Part shown: positions 52,601 through 61,371 of the stretch, piece after piece
Numbering within the stretch: position 1 is the stretch's first letter
How the letters are laid out: the number at the start of each line of letters is the position of its first letter
Source of the DNA: Lewinella sp. LCG006
GTDB taxonomy: Bacteria > Bacteroidota > Bacteroidia > Chitinophagales > Saprospiraceae
Assembly: GCF_040784935.1 (NCBI RefSeq)
Contig: NZ_CP160680.1
Span: 3,690,501-3,754,500, forward strand
Length of the DNA stretch: 64,000 nucleotides
Reading direction: 5' to 3'
Program-made: the position numbers and the translations under genes
The notes under the pieces: generated by a model
The model's input: only the letters and a program-made list of their open reading frames with translations
Told to the model about the DNA's origin: nothing
The model's database searches: none

Positions 52601-52608
52601 TATCTTCG
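52601..52608 (+). promoter_or_regulatory. Putative -7 promoter (TATCTTCG), four bases before mutY
   Basis: One mismatch from TAnnTTTG; TTTT separates it from the ATG at 52613. A second, full match (TACCTTTG, 52555-52562) lies further up and would give a leader of about 45 bases. Confidence 0.4.
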
Positions 52609-52612
52609 TTTT

Positions 52613-53698
52613 ATGGCTGATCTTTCTTCTTCTTTTTTTACAACAGCACTATTGGATTGGTACGAACCAGAACGCCGTCCGCTGGCCTGGAAACACATCA
52701 CAGACCCCTATCTTATCTGGTTATCGGAGATCATCCTTCAACAGACAAGAGCAGAGCAAGGGGCACCTTATTTCAAGAAATTCAGTGAGCGCTATCCTAC
52801 GGTTAACCATTTAGCCATGGCTCCCGAGGACGAGGTGATGAAAATGTGGGAAGGCTTGGGATATTATTCGCGTGCACGAAACTTGCACGCGGCTGCAAAA
52901 TATATTCATACCACCTTCAATGGTGAATTTCCAAGCGACTACGAAAATATCCGGTCGCTCAAGGGGGTGGGGCCATACACTGCGGCGGCCATTGCTTCTT
53001 TTGCTTTTCAGTTGCCCTATGCAGTAGTTGATGGTAATGTATATCGTCTTTTATCTCGTTTTTTTGACGATACTACGCCAATAGATACTTCTCAGGGAAT
53101 AAAGCATTATGCCCGCTTGGCTCAACAAATGCTGCCCAAGGACGCGGCAGCTACTTACAACCAGGCAATGATGGATATGGGTGCTACGGTGTGCACCCCC
53201 AAAAATCCTTTGTGTGAAGCTTGTCCTTTGGCGCAAGAATGTCAGGCTTTAAGGGAAGGCACCATTGCTGAACGGCCAGTTAAAGTAAAAAAGCTGAAGC
53301 GCAGCACGCGGTATTTTAATTACCTGGTCATTCAACACCCCGATTTTAGGATCATAGAAAAAAGAACGGGAAAAGATATTTGGCGCAATCTTTACCAATT
53401 TCCATTGGTGGAAACCAATACCGCGATGGACACTTTGTCCGCATTACAAAAGGAACCATCCTGGCCAGCTTGGTTAACAAAGGACCAATTGGTGTTAAGC
53501 CGTAAGCTTGGACCTCGTAAACAAGAGCTCACTCACCAGCGAATAATTGCTGTTTTTTGGGAAATTAAGTATACCGGAGACCTTACAAATAAACTCCCTG
53601 AAGGATTTAATCTCATCAAGCCGGAAAATTGCAGTAAATTTGCTTTCCCGAAAGTCATCAGTTGGTACTTCGATGATAATTCGCTATATTTATTTTAA
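52613..53698 (+). CDS. mutY: A/G-specific adenine glycosylase
   Basis: A 361-residue MutY, which removes adenine mispaired with 8-oxoguanine. Catalytic Glu39 (LSEIILQQT), the helix-hairpin-helix LKGVGPYTAAAIASF, catalytic Asp140 (VVDGNVYRLLSR) and the 4Fe-4S ligands Cys194, Cys201, Cys204, Cys210 are all present. The C-terminal NUDIX-like domain (from about 230) recognises 8-oxoG. I use the ATG at 52613; the longer frame overlaps the terminator. It leads the conserved mutY-ssb-gldE order. Confidence 0.96.
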   Translation: MADLSSSFFTTALLDWYEPERRPLAWKHITDPYLIWLSEIILQQTRAEQGAPYFKKFSERYPTVNHLAMAPEDEVMKMWEGLGYYSRARNLHAAAKYIHTTFNGEFPSDYENIRSLKGVGPYTAAAIASFAFQLPYAVVDGNVYRLLSRFFDDTTPIDTSQGIKHYARLAQQMLPKDAAATYNQAMMDMGATVCTPKNPLCEACPLAQECQALREGTIAERPVKVKKLKRSTRYFNYLVIQHPDFRIIEKRTGKDIWRNLYQFPLVETNTAMDTLSALQKEPSWPAWLTKDQLVLSRKLGPRKQELTHQRIIAVFWEIKYTGDLTNKLPEGFNLIKPENCSKFAFPKVISWYFDDNSLYLF

Positions 53699-53719
53699 TA
53701 ACAATACCTTATTTAGTCT

Positions 53720-54196
53720 ATGGTCAATCGGGTAATCCTTATCGGAAATCTTGGGCGCGATCCTGAAGTTCGTCGTCTTGAGAATGGTGCTGTCGTTGCA
53801 AAATTTTCTGTTGCTACCAACGAAAATTATCGCGACAAAACTGGCGAGTGGCAAACCCAGACCGAATGGCACGATGTAGTGGTATGGCGGAATTTGGCAG
53901 AAAGAGCTGAAAGCCAGCTCACCAAAGGGGCGCAGGTTTATCTGGAAGGAAAACTTACCCACCGTACCTGGCAGGATAAGGATGGTAATAATCGTAAAAC
54001 AACCGAAGTTGTTGCGAGCTATTTCAGAGCTTTGAATCGCCGAGAAGGAGGTGACAGCAACGGTGGTTATTTCCCAAGTACGGATGACGAAATGCCTTAC
54101 AGTGAAACCAATGTAGCTCGTGAGAGTGAGAGCGCTCCTGCTCCTTCTACACCACCGGCACCAGAAATGGACGCCGATGATGATCTACCTTTCTAA
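53720..54196 (+). CDS. ssb: Single-stranded DNA-binding protein
   Basis: A 158-residue SSB. The OB fold spans 1-110 (VNRVILIGNLGRDPEVRRLENG, TEWHDVVVWRNLAERAESQLTKGAQVYLEGKL). A Pro/Ser/Ala linker leads to the acidic tip DADDDLPF, which binds partner proteins. It lies 21 bases after mutY. Confidence 0.97.
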   Translation: MVNRVILIGNLGRDPEVRRLENGAVVAKFSVATNENYRDKTGEWQTQTEWHDVVVWRNLAERAESQLTKGAQVYLEGKLTHRTWQDKDGNNRKTTEVVASYFRALNRREGGDSNGGYFPSTDDEMPYSETNVARESESAPAPSTPPAPEMDADDDLPF

Positions 54197-54234
54197 TACA
54201 GCAGTGTCTGATTTTTTAGATTAACGATAATCGA

Positions 54235-55665
54235 TTGGAACCCGAACCGGACAGTATCATCTATCTTCTAGGAACGTTGGACTTTTTGCTGTGGATCAGT
54301 CCACAATGGCAAATTGCACTAGGAATTGTAGGCTTGCTGATTTTGCTTGCTTGCTCAGCATTGGTTTCCGGCTCGGAAATCGCCTATTTCTCACTGTCGC
54401 CCAACGACCTGGAACGCCTCGAACAAGAGGAGCAAAGCAATAGTCGCCGCGTGCTTTGGTTGCTTACCCAACCCGAAAAGCTGCTGGCTACCATTTTGAT
54501 CAGCAATAATTTCATCAACATTGCGATTGTGTTGCTGGCTGAAATCGAATTTCGGCAGATCATTCCTATTGAAAAGACGCTGGCTTGGGGTGTTGATTTG
54601 CAGCAGAGCCTGGCTTTCTTGCAAAACTATGCTGCCAGCACCATCGGGAATGGTATTTACTTCAGCATTACCGTCTTGGGAATTACTTCCATGCTGGTGC
54701 TTTTTGGGGAAGTTACGCCCAAAGTGTACGCCACGCTCAATAGTATTCGACTTGCCCGTGCCATGTCCCTACCCCTCAGTTTTTTGATGCAGATTTTCTC
54801 AGGCTTGAGCAACCTGTTGGTCAACTGGTCCCACTGGATGGAGAAACGCCTGGCGGCTAAACAATCCAGCGTAGGCCTCACGAGCAAACAGGAAATTGAC
54901 GAAGCCATTGAGCTGACCGTCTCGCAAGAAGAAGACAGTGGCCAGGATTTGGATATTCTGAGGCGGATTATCAAATTTCCTGAAGTAAGTGTACGTCAGG
55001 TGATGCGTGCCCGAGTAGATGTCATTGGCCTCAACGATACGTCTAACTACGCCGAAGTACTGGGCACCATAAAGGATGCAGGCTACTCCCGTTTTCCGGT
55101 TTACGAAAAAGATGCCGACAATGTTATCGGGATTCTTTACGTAAAAGACCTGTTGATGCACCGCAACGAATCGTCGGAATTCAGCTGGCAGGATTTGATC
55201 CGTACCAATGTGCTCTTTGTACCAGAATCAAAAAAACTCAATGACCTGCTGAATGATTTTCAGCGCGAACGCTTGCACATGGCCGTAGTGGTGGATGAGT
55301 ATGGAGGTACCTCAGGAATTGTAACCTTGGAAGATGTATTGGAAGAAATTATCGGAGAAATCCAGGATGAATTTGATGACGAGCCGGATGTCGTTTACCA
55401 AAAGATAGATGATTACAATTACGTCTTCGAAGGCAAAACCCTCCTCAATGATGCTTGCCGCATCATGGGCATTGATACCGATTCATTTGATGCCATCAAA
55501 GGTGAATCGGAATCTTTGGCAGGCTTGTTTTTAGAACGCCTGGGGCGGATGCCTAAGAAAGACCGCGAAATGCTGCTGGAAAACTTCCGTTTTAAAGTAC
55601 TTGAAGTAAGCCAAAGAAGAATAGAACGCATTTTGATCACCATGCTCCGTACCGGAGAAGATTAA
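54235..55665 (+). CDS. gldE: GldE-like CNNM/CorC-family membrane protein
   Basis: A 476-residue protein with a DUF21/CNNM membrane domain (about 20-210: LIDLLACSALVSGSEIAYFSL-type helix, LLATILISNNFINIAIVLLAE), a CBS pair (VRQVMRARVDVIGL, VIGILYVKDLL, MAVVVDEYGGTSGIVTLEDVLEEIIGEI) and a C-terminal CorC_HlyC domain. By order after mutY-ssb it is the gliding-motility protein GldE of Bacteroidota. The start appears to be TTG at 54235. gldD, often next, is replaced here by nadK. Confidence 0.88.
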   Translation: MEPEPDSIIYLLGTLDFLLWISPQWQIALGIVGLLILLACSALVSGSEIAYFSLSPNDLERLEQEEQSNSRRVLWLLTQPEKLLATILISNNFINIAIVLLAEIEFRQIIPIEKTLAWGVDLQQSLAFLQNYAASTIGNGIYFSITVLGITSMLVLFGEVTPKVYATLNSIRLARAMSLPLSFLMQIFSGLSNLLVNWSHWMEKRLAAKQSSVGLTSKQEIDEAIELTVSQEEDSGQDLDILRRIIKFPEVSVRQVMRARVDVIGLNDTSNYAEVLGTIKDAGYSRFPVYEKDADNVIGILYVKDLLMHRNESSEFSWQDLIRTNVLFVPESKKLNDLLNDFQRERLHMAVVVDEYGGTSGIVTLEDVLEEIIGEIQDEFDDEPDVVYQKIDDYNYVFEGKTLLNDACRIMGIDTDSFDAIKGESESLAGLFLERLGRMPKKDREMLLENFRFKVLEVSQRRIERILITMLRTGED

Positions 55666-55678
55666 GCCCCGTAAGGCC

Positions 55679-56566
55679 ATGCAAGTCATCGTATTTAGTA
55701 AAAAGTTGAAGCAAAAAGATGTTCCTTTTATTCAGGAGCTCTTCGATGTACTTGCTGATTTTCATATCAATACCTACGTGTACGCTCCTTATTTGCAGAT
55801 GCTTAAAGGAGTGATCAATTTCAAGCGCGATGTTGGTAGCTTCGAAGGTTACATCGATTTTTCGGTAAAGCAGTTCGATTATTGTATCACCTTGGGGGGA
55901 GATGGGACTATCCTCGAAGCGATCACCCAAATCAGAGATAGCAAGACGCCCTTGCTGGGCATCAATCTGGGGCGGCTTGGTTTTTTGGCTACCATTGAGA
56001 AAAAACTGATCCGCGAAGCCATCACCAAGCTACAGCGTGGAATGTATCGGATAGAGGAAAGGCGGACTTTGTACCTGGAGTCTAATCTACCTCTTTTTGA
56101 TGAAATGCCCTATGCGCTGAATGACTTTACCATCCTCAAGCGGGATACTTCCAGTATGATCATCATTCATACTTATATCAACGGTGCTTATCTCAATTCC
56201 TACTGGGCCGATGGCATTATTGTGGCTACCCCAACCGGTTCAACCGGCTATAGTCTAAGCTGTGGTGGGCCGATCATTTTTCCCGGCTCGGGAAACTTTA
56301 TCATCACGCCGGTAGCTCCTCACAACCTCAATGTACGGCCCATTGTCATGAGCGATGATGCGGTGATCTCTTTTGAAATAGAAGGGCGTGCAGAAAATTT
56401 CCTCTGTACCCTGGATTCTCGCTTTGAGACCATTACCGCAGCCCACCAATTGGCGGTTCGTAAAAATGGCTTCAACATCAGATTAGTCAATTTACAGGAT
56501 ATTGACTTTTTGGATACCCTCAGGGGCAAGCTCAATTGGGGGCAGGATACGCGGAATGATGATTAG
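55679..56566 (+). CDS. nadK: NAD kinase
   Basis: A 295-residue NAD kinase, which makes NADP from NAD. GGDGT is at 73-77, followed by the GINLGRLGFLATI motif, ALNDFTILKRDTSSM, and PTGSTGYSLSCGGPI. The family catalytic region is complete. It lies 13 bases after gldE. Confidence 0.97.
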   Translation: MQVIVFSKKLKQKDVPFIQELFDVLADFHINTYVYAPYLQMLKGVINFKRDVGSFEGYIDFSVKQFDYCITLGGDGTILEAITQIRDSKTPLLGINLGRLGFLATIEKKLIREAITKLQRGMYRIEERRTLYLESNLPLFDEMPYALNDFTILKRDTSSMIIIHTYINGAYLNSYWADGIIVATPTGSTGYSLSCGGPIIFPGSGNFIITPVAPHNLNVRPIVMSDDAVISFEIEGRAENFLCTLDSRFETITAAHQLAVRKNGFNIRLVNLQDIDFLDTLRGKLNWGQDTRNDD

Positions 56567-56580
56567 TAAAAAACAAGCCA

Positions 56581-56946
56581 ATGCAAAAGATCAACCTCCA
56601 GCAAAAATTATCCCTGTTCGAAGAACAATGGACGCCCAAAGTTATTGCCGACTTGAATGGGCAGCACGTCAAACTCGCTAAGATTCAGGGCGATTTCGTT
56701 TGGCACAACCATGCGCAAGAAGACGAAATGTTTTTTATCCTCAAAGGAGTGTTGTATATTGATTTCCCTGAGCATACGGTGGAGCTAGGCCCAGGAGATA
56801 TGGTGGTTGTACCCGCAGGTGTAGAGCATCGCCCCCGCACCAAGGATGGACAGGAAGTGCACCTTATGCTGGTAGAACCCCATAGCACCAAGCACACGGG
56901 AGAGGTGACGCACGAGCTCACCAAGCACAGTTACGATTGGATATAA
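56581..56946 (+). CDS. Cupin-domain protein
   Basis: A 121-residue single-domain cupin. Motif 1 is WHNHAQEDEMFFILKG and motif 2 is PGDMVVVPAGVEHRPRT, with His, His, Glu and His available for metal binding. It is of the mannose-6-phosphate isomerase-like small cupin type. The substrate is unknown. It lies 14 bases after nadK, and a hairpin follows. Confidence 0.85.
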   Translation: MQKINLQQKLSLFEEQWTPKVIADLNGQHVKLAKIQGDFVWHNHAQEDEMFFILKGVLYIDFPEHTVELGPGDMVVVPAGVEHRPRTKDGQEVHLMLVEPHSTKHTGEVTHELTKHSYDWI

Positions 56947-56955
56947 TAAAATAAC

Positions 56956-57011
56956 GTGAAGTTGGTACACAAAGCTCTTGAAGCTAGAGGAATTCCATTA
57001 CCAAACTTCAC
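56956..57011 (+). terminator. Hairpin after cupin gene
   Basis: GTGAAGTTGGTA (56956-56967) pairs with TACCAAACTTCAC (56999-57011), with one bulge, followed by TTTATT. A second stem, GGTGAGG (57074-57080) with CCTCACC (57123-57129), lies just before the next gene. Confidence 0.5.
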
Positions 57012-57142
57012 TTTATTAAGTACTTAGATGGAACACCTTTTAATCCAAGTACACAGTACCCAATACCAAGTACGGTGAGGTTGGGGGGAGTAATTGCCTG
57101 GTGATCAAATTTTTAACCCCTGCCTCACCTTAAAATAGGACG

Positions 57143-57901
57143 ATGATGAAGGTACATTTTCAGATAAGCGGAAAAGCTTTTAAGGCAGACCTTAGCCAGC
57201 CCCTGGATATCAGTATCGCGCTGCGTTTTGATGGGCGAGGCCCGAATTGTTTTTACGCACCACTGGCAGAAAGCTCTCCCGTCGTGATGGGCGATTTTGT
57301 GGGGTCGACTGCCGAAGGAGGAGTCGTGAATTTCAAAAATATACGACTTAATCCCCACGGCAACGGAACACATACGGAGTGCGTGGGCCACATCAGCAGG
57401 GAGCCTTACTATTTGAGCAATTGTCTGGAAAAGTACCACCATCCGGCTCGCCTGATCAGCATCTTTCCCCGCAAGCTGGAGGATGGCGACCGGGTGATTG
57501 AGCGCGACCAACTAGCGGAAGTGTTGCGGCCGGGAGAGACTACTGCCGTGGTTATCAGAACGCTACCTAATGATGAGCAAAAGTTGGAGCGTAGTTACTC
57601 GGGTACCAATCCGCCCTATTTGGCGGCCGACGCTGCTCAACTGTTGGTCGATTATGGCGTGGAACACCTCTTGCTGGATCTCCCCTCTGTAGACCGGGAA
57701 CAGGATGGGGGAGCATTGTCTGCGCACAAAGCTTTTTGGCAATACCCTTACGCTACGCGTTTGGGGGCGACAATTACGGAGCTGGTTTTTGTAGCGGATA
57801 CCATTAAGGATGGTTTGTATCTGCTTCAACATCAAATAACAAGTATGCAACTGGATGCCAGCCCTAGTAAGCCGGTTTTGTACCGTGCGGTAGCTGATTA
57901 G
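57143..57901 (+). CDS. Cyclase/kynurenine formamidase-like protein
   Basis: A 252-residue protein of the cyclase family (PF04199 type). The metal motif is His72, Gly75-Thr-His77, Glu79, His83 in PHGNGTHTECVGH; the common form has Asp at the Glu79 place. Later segments are TAVVIRTLP, NPPYLAADAAQLLVDYGVEHLLLDLPSVDRE. Such enzymes hydrolyse amides such as N-formylkynurenine, but no tryptophan pathway genes are adjacent, so the substrate is open. Confidence 0.83.
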   Translation: MMKVHFQISGKAFKADLSQPLDISIALRFDGRGPNCFYAPLAESSPVVMGDFVGSTAEGGVVNFKNIRLNPHGNGTHTECVGHISREPYYLSNCLEKYHHPARLISIFPRKLEDGDRVIERDQLAEVLRPGETTAVVIRTLPNDEQKLERSYSGTNPPYLAADAAQLLVDYGVEHLLLDLPSVDREQDGGALSAHKAFWQYPYATRLGATITELVFVADTIKDGLYLLQHQITSMQLDASPSKPVLYRAVAD

Positions 57902-57988
57902 CACATGCTTACCATTTTTTTATTAAGTGACAACGATTATTTAGGAACGTCTTAATCATATCATTCATTAAAATCAAAACCAATCATC

Positions 57989-58213
57989 ATGAAAAAACTA
58001 ATGTTTTTGTTACCCACACTACTACTTTTAGGCTTGTGGGCTTGTGGCCCGTCTGGGCCTTCTGAAGCTGATTTAAAGGCAGAAGCGGAAGCTGCCCGCT
58101 TAGATTCTTTAAGTCAAGTCATTGACACTTCTCTGGAAGAGGTAGATGAAAATACCAAAGAATTAAAGGACGCATTAGAGGAACTTGATGAGTTGTTTCC
58201 AGAGGGAGAATAG
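57989..58213 (+). CDS. Small coiled-coil lipoprotein
   Basis: A 74-residue lipoprotein (signal 1-18, lipobox LWAC, Cys19). The mature 55 residues are acidic and helical (SEADLKAEAEAARLDSLSQVIDTSLEEVDENTKELKDALEELDELF), a likely coiled coil. It lies 29 bases before the charged secreted protein at 58243, so the two may be co-transcribed. Confidence 0.78.
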   Translation: MKKLMFLLPTLLLLGLWACGPSGPSEADLKAEAEAARLDSLSQVIDTSLEEVDENTKELKDALEELDELFPEGE

Positions 58214-58242
58214 AATTATTAATAATTAAAAATCAATGAATT

Positions 58243-58944
58243 ATGAACGTTATAAAAATTTTGGGCGCGGTAACACTGGTTTTCCTATTGGGAGCTTTTA
58301 GCCCAGTTCAAGCGCAAGGTAAAGGCAAAGAGAAGCAAGAAGAACGGGCGAAAGAACATGTTGTTCGTGGTAATGAAAAGGCCAATGAAGCTGCTAGTCA
58401 TAGTAGTGATAAGGCTAATACTGGTGAGGCTGCGGTCGGGCAGGGAAAAGAAAATGCGGGAAACCCTAATAAAGGCAATAGCGAACCCAAGGGCCAAGAA
58501 GGTAGACAAAGTAAAGACGAAGAGCATGTAGGGCAAGGCAAGGATCGCCCGGGAAAGGATAATGAAAGAGGCGATCGTGATGACGATGATGTGTACGAAG
58601 AAGGAGACGAGCGTGGCAAAGGCAATGCTTATGGCCGTGATAAGGGTGAAATGGAGGGCAAGGAATTCGGGCAGCAACGTGCAGAAGCAGCTCGCGCTCA
58701 ACATGCTGAACGCAAATCGGACGCCCGTGAAAAAGTTGCTACAGCAGAAGACGTAGAGTCGGAAGCTAAGACTAAAATTGGTCGTGCCCGGCAGGCACTC
58801 GAAGAAGCTAAGTCTAAGGGTACCTTGTCAGAAGAAGAAATCAGTCGCCGTGAAATGGCTATTGAGAAAGCAGAAGCAAGATTAAAAGAGTTGGAATCTT
58901 CTGTTCAGCAGGCTAAAGCAGCTGTGGGAGGTGGGAAAAGATAA
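58243..58944 (+). CDS. Secreted, highly charged low-complexity protein
   Basis: A 233-residue exported protein (signal 1-25, ending VQAQ). Residues 26-150 are disordered and rich in Gly, Lys, Glu, Asp and Asn, with a recurring GKxK / GQGK theme and an acidic patch DRDDDDVYEEGDE. Residues 155-228 are long charged helices (EAKTKIGRARQALEEAKSKG, RREMAIEKAEARLKELESSVQQAKAA). It has no enzymatic motif. It may be a periplasmic or extracellular structural or stress-related protein; this is conjecture. Confidence 0.72.
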   Translation: MNVIKILGAVTLVFLLGAFSPVQAQGKGKEKQEERAKEHVVRGNEKANEAASHSSDKANTGEAAVGQGKENAGNPNKGNSEPKGQEGRQSKDEEHVGQGKDRPGKDNERGDRDDDDVYEEGDERGKGNAYGRDKGEMEGKEFGQQRAEAARAQHAERKSDAREKVATAEDVESEAKTKIGRARQALEEAKSKGTLSEEEISRREMAIEKAEARLKELESSVQQAKAAVGGGKR

Positions 58945-58980
58945 ATACGAAACAAAAGTTTAGCAAAGCAAAATACGGGG

Positions 58981-59463
58981 ATGAAATCATATCGGGACAA
59001 CGGTGCTGTAGGTGCCCTGCTGGATGAATATGAACTGGCAGTGCAAGCATTGCAAAAATTGATAGCTACGGTCACCAATGATCAACTGGTGAGTATTGTT
59101 GATCCTGATACCGATGATTTGGATTGCCGCTCTATACAAACCATACTTACCCATGTTGTACGTGCGGGTTATGGTTATGCGATTGCGATCAGGAAATACA
59201 AGGGAGAAGAACTTGCATATTGGGAACGTAAAACGCATTCTACGATCTCTGCTTATCAGCAAGATCTAGAGAGAATGTTTGCTTACAATGAACAGCTTTT
59301 TGCTGATTATCCGAACCTGCAATTGGAGGAGTACGACCCTGATAAGAAAATCAAAGTAACCTGGGGGCAGCATTATGATGTGGAACAACTTATGGAACAT
59401 GCCATTGTTCACATTTTAAGACACCGTCGCCAAATAGAGCGATTTTTGTTGAGAATGGCTTAG
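58981..59463 (+). CDS. DinB-like protein
   Basis: A 160-residue four-helix protein of the DinB/YfiT type. Likely metal-ligand histidines are in ILTHVVRAG, and in MEHAIVHILRHRRQIERFL near the C-terminus. Many DinB-like proteins act as thiol-dependent transferases, but the role is unknown here. A hairpin repeat follows the stop by three bases. Confidence 0.82.
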   Translation: MKSYRDNGAVGALLDEYELAVQALQKLIATVTNDQLVSIVDPDTDDLDCRSIQTILTHVVRAGYGYAIAIRKYKGEELAYWERKTHSTISAYQQDLERMFAYNEQLFADYPNLQLEEYDPDKKIKVTWGQHYDVEQLMEHAIVHILRHRRQIERFLLRMA

Positions 59464-59466
59464 CTG

Positions 59467-59499
59467 GATTTTCGGCAAATGCCGAAAATCGTAGAGGGA
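59467..59499 (+). repeat. Post-gene hairpin repeat, copy 2
   Basis: GATTTTCGGC (59467-59476) pairs exactly with GCCGAAAATC (59481-59490), loop AAAT, then GTAGAGGGA. It matches 20370-20401 (minus) and follows the DinB stop by three bases. Confidence 0.75.
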
Positions 59500-59623
59500 A
59501 TTCTGGGAGATGGTATAAAATACCAAAACCAGGGGTGGAAGAATACCTAATTTACAATATCTACTTTTTCACTCCTTTTGGGAATTACACCTTATATCTT
59601 TTTTGATCCCTTACCCTACACTA

Positions 59624-59631
59624 TAGGTTTG
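59624..59631 (+). promoter_or_regulatory. Putative -7 promoter element (TAGGTTTG)
   Basis: Full TAnnTTTG match, about 94 bases before the cytochrome-like gene. The implied leader would contain the dispersed repeat at 59638-59681. Confidence 0.4.
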
Positions 59632-59637
59632 CGAAGC

Positions 59638-59681
59638 AAGCCGAACTCTGAGGAGCCTGCGACGATCACCGTAGGTAATCC
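59638..59681 (+). repeat. Dispersed 44-48 bp repeat, copy 2
   Basis: Matches 9698-9745 in inverted orientation with three mismatches and a four-base gap. It lies just after a -7 match. Confidence 0.75.
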
Positions 59682-59724
59682 ATGTACGGACTTTTGCTGA
59701 AAGTCCAGCTAAGTTGTTTCTACT

Positions 59725-60075
59725 ATGAAAAATTTACTTTTTATTATTACCCTTGGTTTTGCTACTTTTTTATTAAGTAGTGCCGCGCCACTATTCCCGA
59801 CCTCTAATTCCCAACGTTCTCCTGTCACCTACCAGCAGCATATTCGCCCAATTTTTGAAGTGCATTGCCTATCCTGTCACGGCGTAAGGGAAAGCAAAAA
59901 ACGCCAGCTCCACACCTACGAAACTGTCAAAGAGAAGATCGATGATATACTTTACCGGGTACAATTAGCACCTAGTAACCGCAAATTTATGCCCTACAAA
60001 ATGCGGCAGGCACCGCTGAGCAGGGCACAAATTGCAGTATTGCAGGCTTGGAAGGATGGGGGGATGAGGGAGTGA
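59725..60075 (+). CDS. Small exported c-type cytochrome-like protein
   Basis: A 116-residue protein with a signal peptide (1-21). Heme attachment motif CLSCH is at 48-52, in YQQHIRPIFEVHCLSCHG, the form seen in the PSC1-type cytochrome domain of Planctomycetes and Bacteroidota. FMPYKMRQAPLS offers a methionine ligand, and the tail IAVLQAWKDGG is typical. It probably carries one heme c in the periplasm. No redox partner is adjacent. Confidence 0.85.
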   Translation: MKNLLFIITLGFATFLLSSAAPLFPTSNSQRSPVTYQQHIRPIFEVHCLSCHGVRESKKRQLHTYETVKEKIDDILYRVQLAPSNRKFMPYKMRQAPLSRAQIAVLQAWKDGGMRE

Positions 60076-60150
60076 AGAAATTGTATTAACTTGTTTGCAT
60101 TAATGTCAGCATTATATATTCGCTGAGCTCACTCTTGAAACGGTTTTGCT

Positions 60151-61347
60151 ATGCAATCTCTCTTAATAAGATGCTTTCAGGCTTTTTTATTCCTGCCCTT
60201 TGGTTACCTCGCTGCTCAAATCGCTAACCCTGCTCCAGGGTATTTAATTAGTAATGAAGGGGATACATTAGTAGGTACTCTCAATTTGGACAATGAAATA
60301 ATTCTCTCTCGAGAAGTGAAATTTCAATCGCTTAGAGATAGCACTGAAGTACAGGTATATACTCCAATAGACTTACAAGGATTTGGTTTTACGGAATCAG
60401 GCAAAGCCTACCGAAAAATTCGTCATCAATACCATGATTTCGATAAGGAAGAGGATATTGAAGAAGATCGCATGGCTCAAATTTTGTACGAAGGGCCCTA
60501 TGAGTTGTATCGGCTTGGATTATTTGGGAATGAGTACTTTAAAGTAGTTTCAGGGATTCCGCCTTGGGTGTATTATTTGAAAATACCTGATGGGACTATG
60601 GTTAAACTAGAAATTACAGAGCGGCAAATTACAGGCGTTTATTCCAGGATGTCTGATAAATATCGTGGAGCTCTCAAGTATGTGATGAGAGACTGGCCGC
60701 AAGCCATCACGGCTATTGATGACATCACCTATACCGATGAAGACTTAGTGGAGTTATTGAACAAGTATCTCGCGTATACTTATCCTGATTTCACTCCTCC
60801 AAGGGCAATAGCTCCCAAAAAAACAACGGAATTTGCCCATTTTACCCAGCTAAGTTGGGTGCCCTCGCCAGCTGTACAAAATAAAAGTTTCGTGAATAAT
60901 TGCTTCGGATTTAGCTACTTTTTCAGAACATTCAATCCTGCAGTGGATAACTCTTTTGAAATAGGTCTAGGGTTGGAGTATCTTAAATTTAACTATAGAG
61001 AGGGGCAAAATAATGAGCCCTTCAGATTAGATGGTGGCTGGGCTATGCGTATGCCCGTATGGGCAGATTACTACATGACGAAAGGTGAAAAAGTGCAACC
61101 TTTTATAAAATTTGGGCTGATAGGTTCCGTGTTAGCAGAGAATGGCGAAATACGTAAAACTGAGACTATTTTCTTGCCTGGAGGGCAAATACAGATCGTT
61201 CCTAGAGGTTACGCTCCCTATGCAGGAAGGTCTCTGAGGATTTTTTTTGGGGTTGGGGGCGGCGTAAATATTGGTCGCTTACGCATGGATGTACAATACG
61301 AGAAAGTAATGAGGTTGCTATTTAACGTTGGTTATCGGTTGAACTAG
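60151..61347 (+). CDS. Exported protein with C-terminal barrel-like half
   Basis: A 398-residue secreted protein (signal 1-22). Residues 28-215 are of mixed strand type (GYLISNEGDTLVGTLNLDNEIILSREVKFQ, with a DKEEDIEEDRM acidic loop). Residues 235-398 look like outer-membrane beta-strands (FGFSYFFRTFNPAVDNSFEIGLGLEYLKFNYRE, MPVWADYYM, FIKFGLIGSVLAE, IFFGVGGGVNIGRLRMDVQYE). It resembles Bacteroidota proteins of unknown role with a barrel-like tail. A near -7 box (TATATTCG) is at 60115-60122. Confidence 0.72.
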   Translation: MQSLLIRCFQAFLFLPFGYLAAQIANPAPGYLISNEGDTLVGTLNLDNEIILSREVKFQSLRDSTEVQVYTPIDLQGFGFTESGKAYRKIRHQYHDFDKEEDIEEDRMAQILYEGPYELYRLGLFGNEYFKVVSGIPPWVYYLKIPDGTMVKLEITERQITGVYSRMSDKYRGALKYVMRDWPQAITAIDDITYTDEDLVELLNKYLAYTYPDFTPPRAIAPKKTTEFAHFTQLSWVPSPAVQNKSFVNNCFGFSYFFRTFNPAVDNSFEIGLGLEYLKFNYREGQNNEPFRLDGGWAMRMPVWADYYMTKGEKVQPFIKFGLIGSVLAENGEIRKTETIFLPGGQIQIVPRGYAPYAGRSLRIFFGVGGGVNIGRLRMDVQYEKVMRLLFNVGYRLN

Positions 61348-61371
61348 AAAGATACCTGCTGTTGCTTAAAC

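Noticed and set aside
57045-57072. CCAAGTAC repeated twice upstream of the cyclase gene
   Set aside because: Two short copies in simple sequence; too little to call a repeat array.
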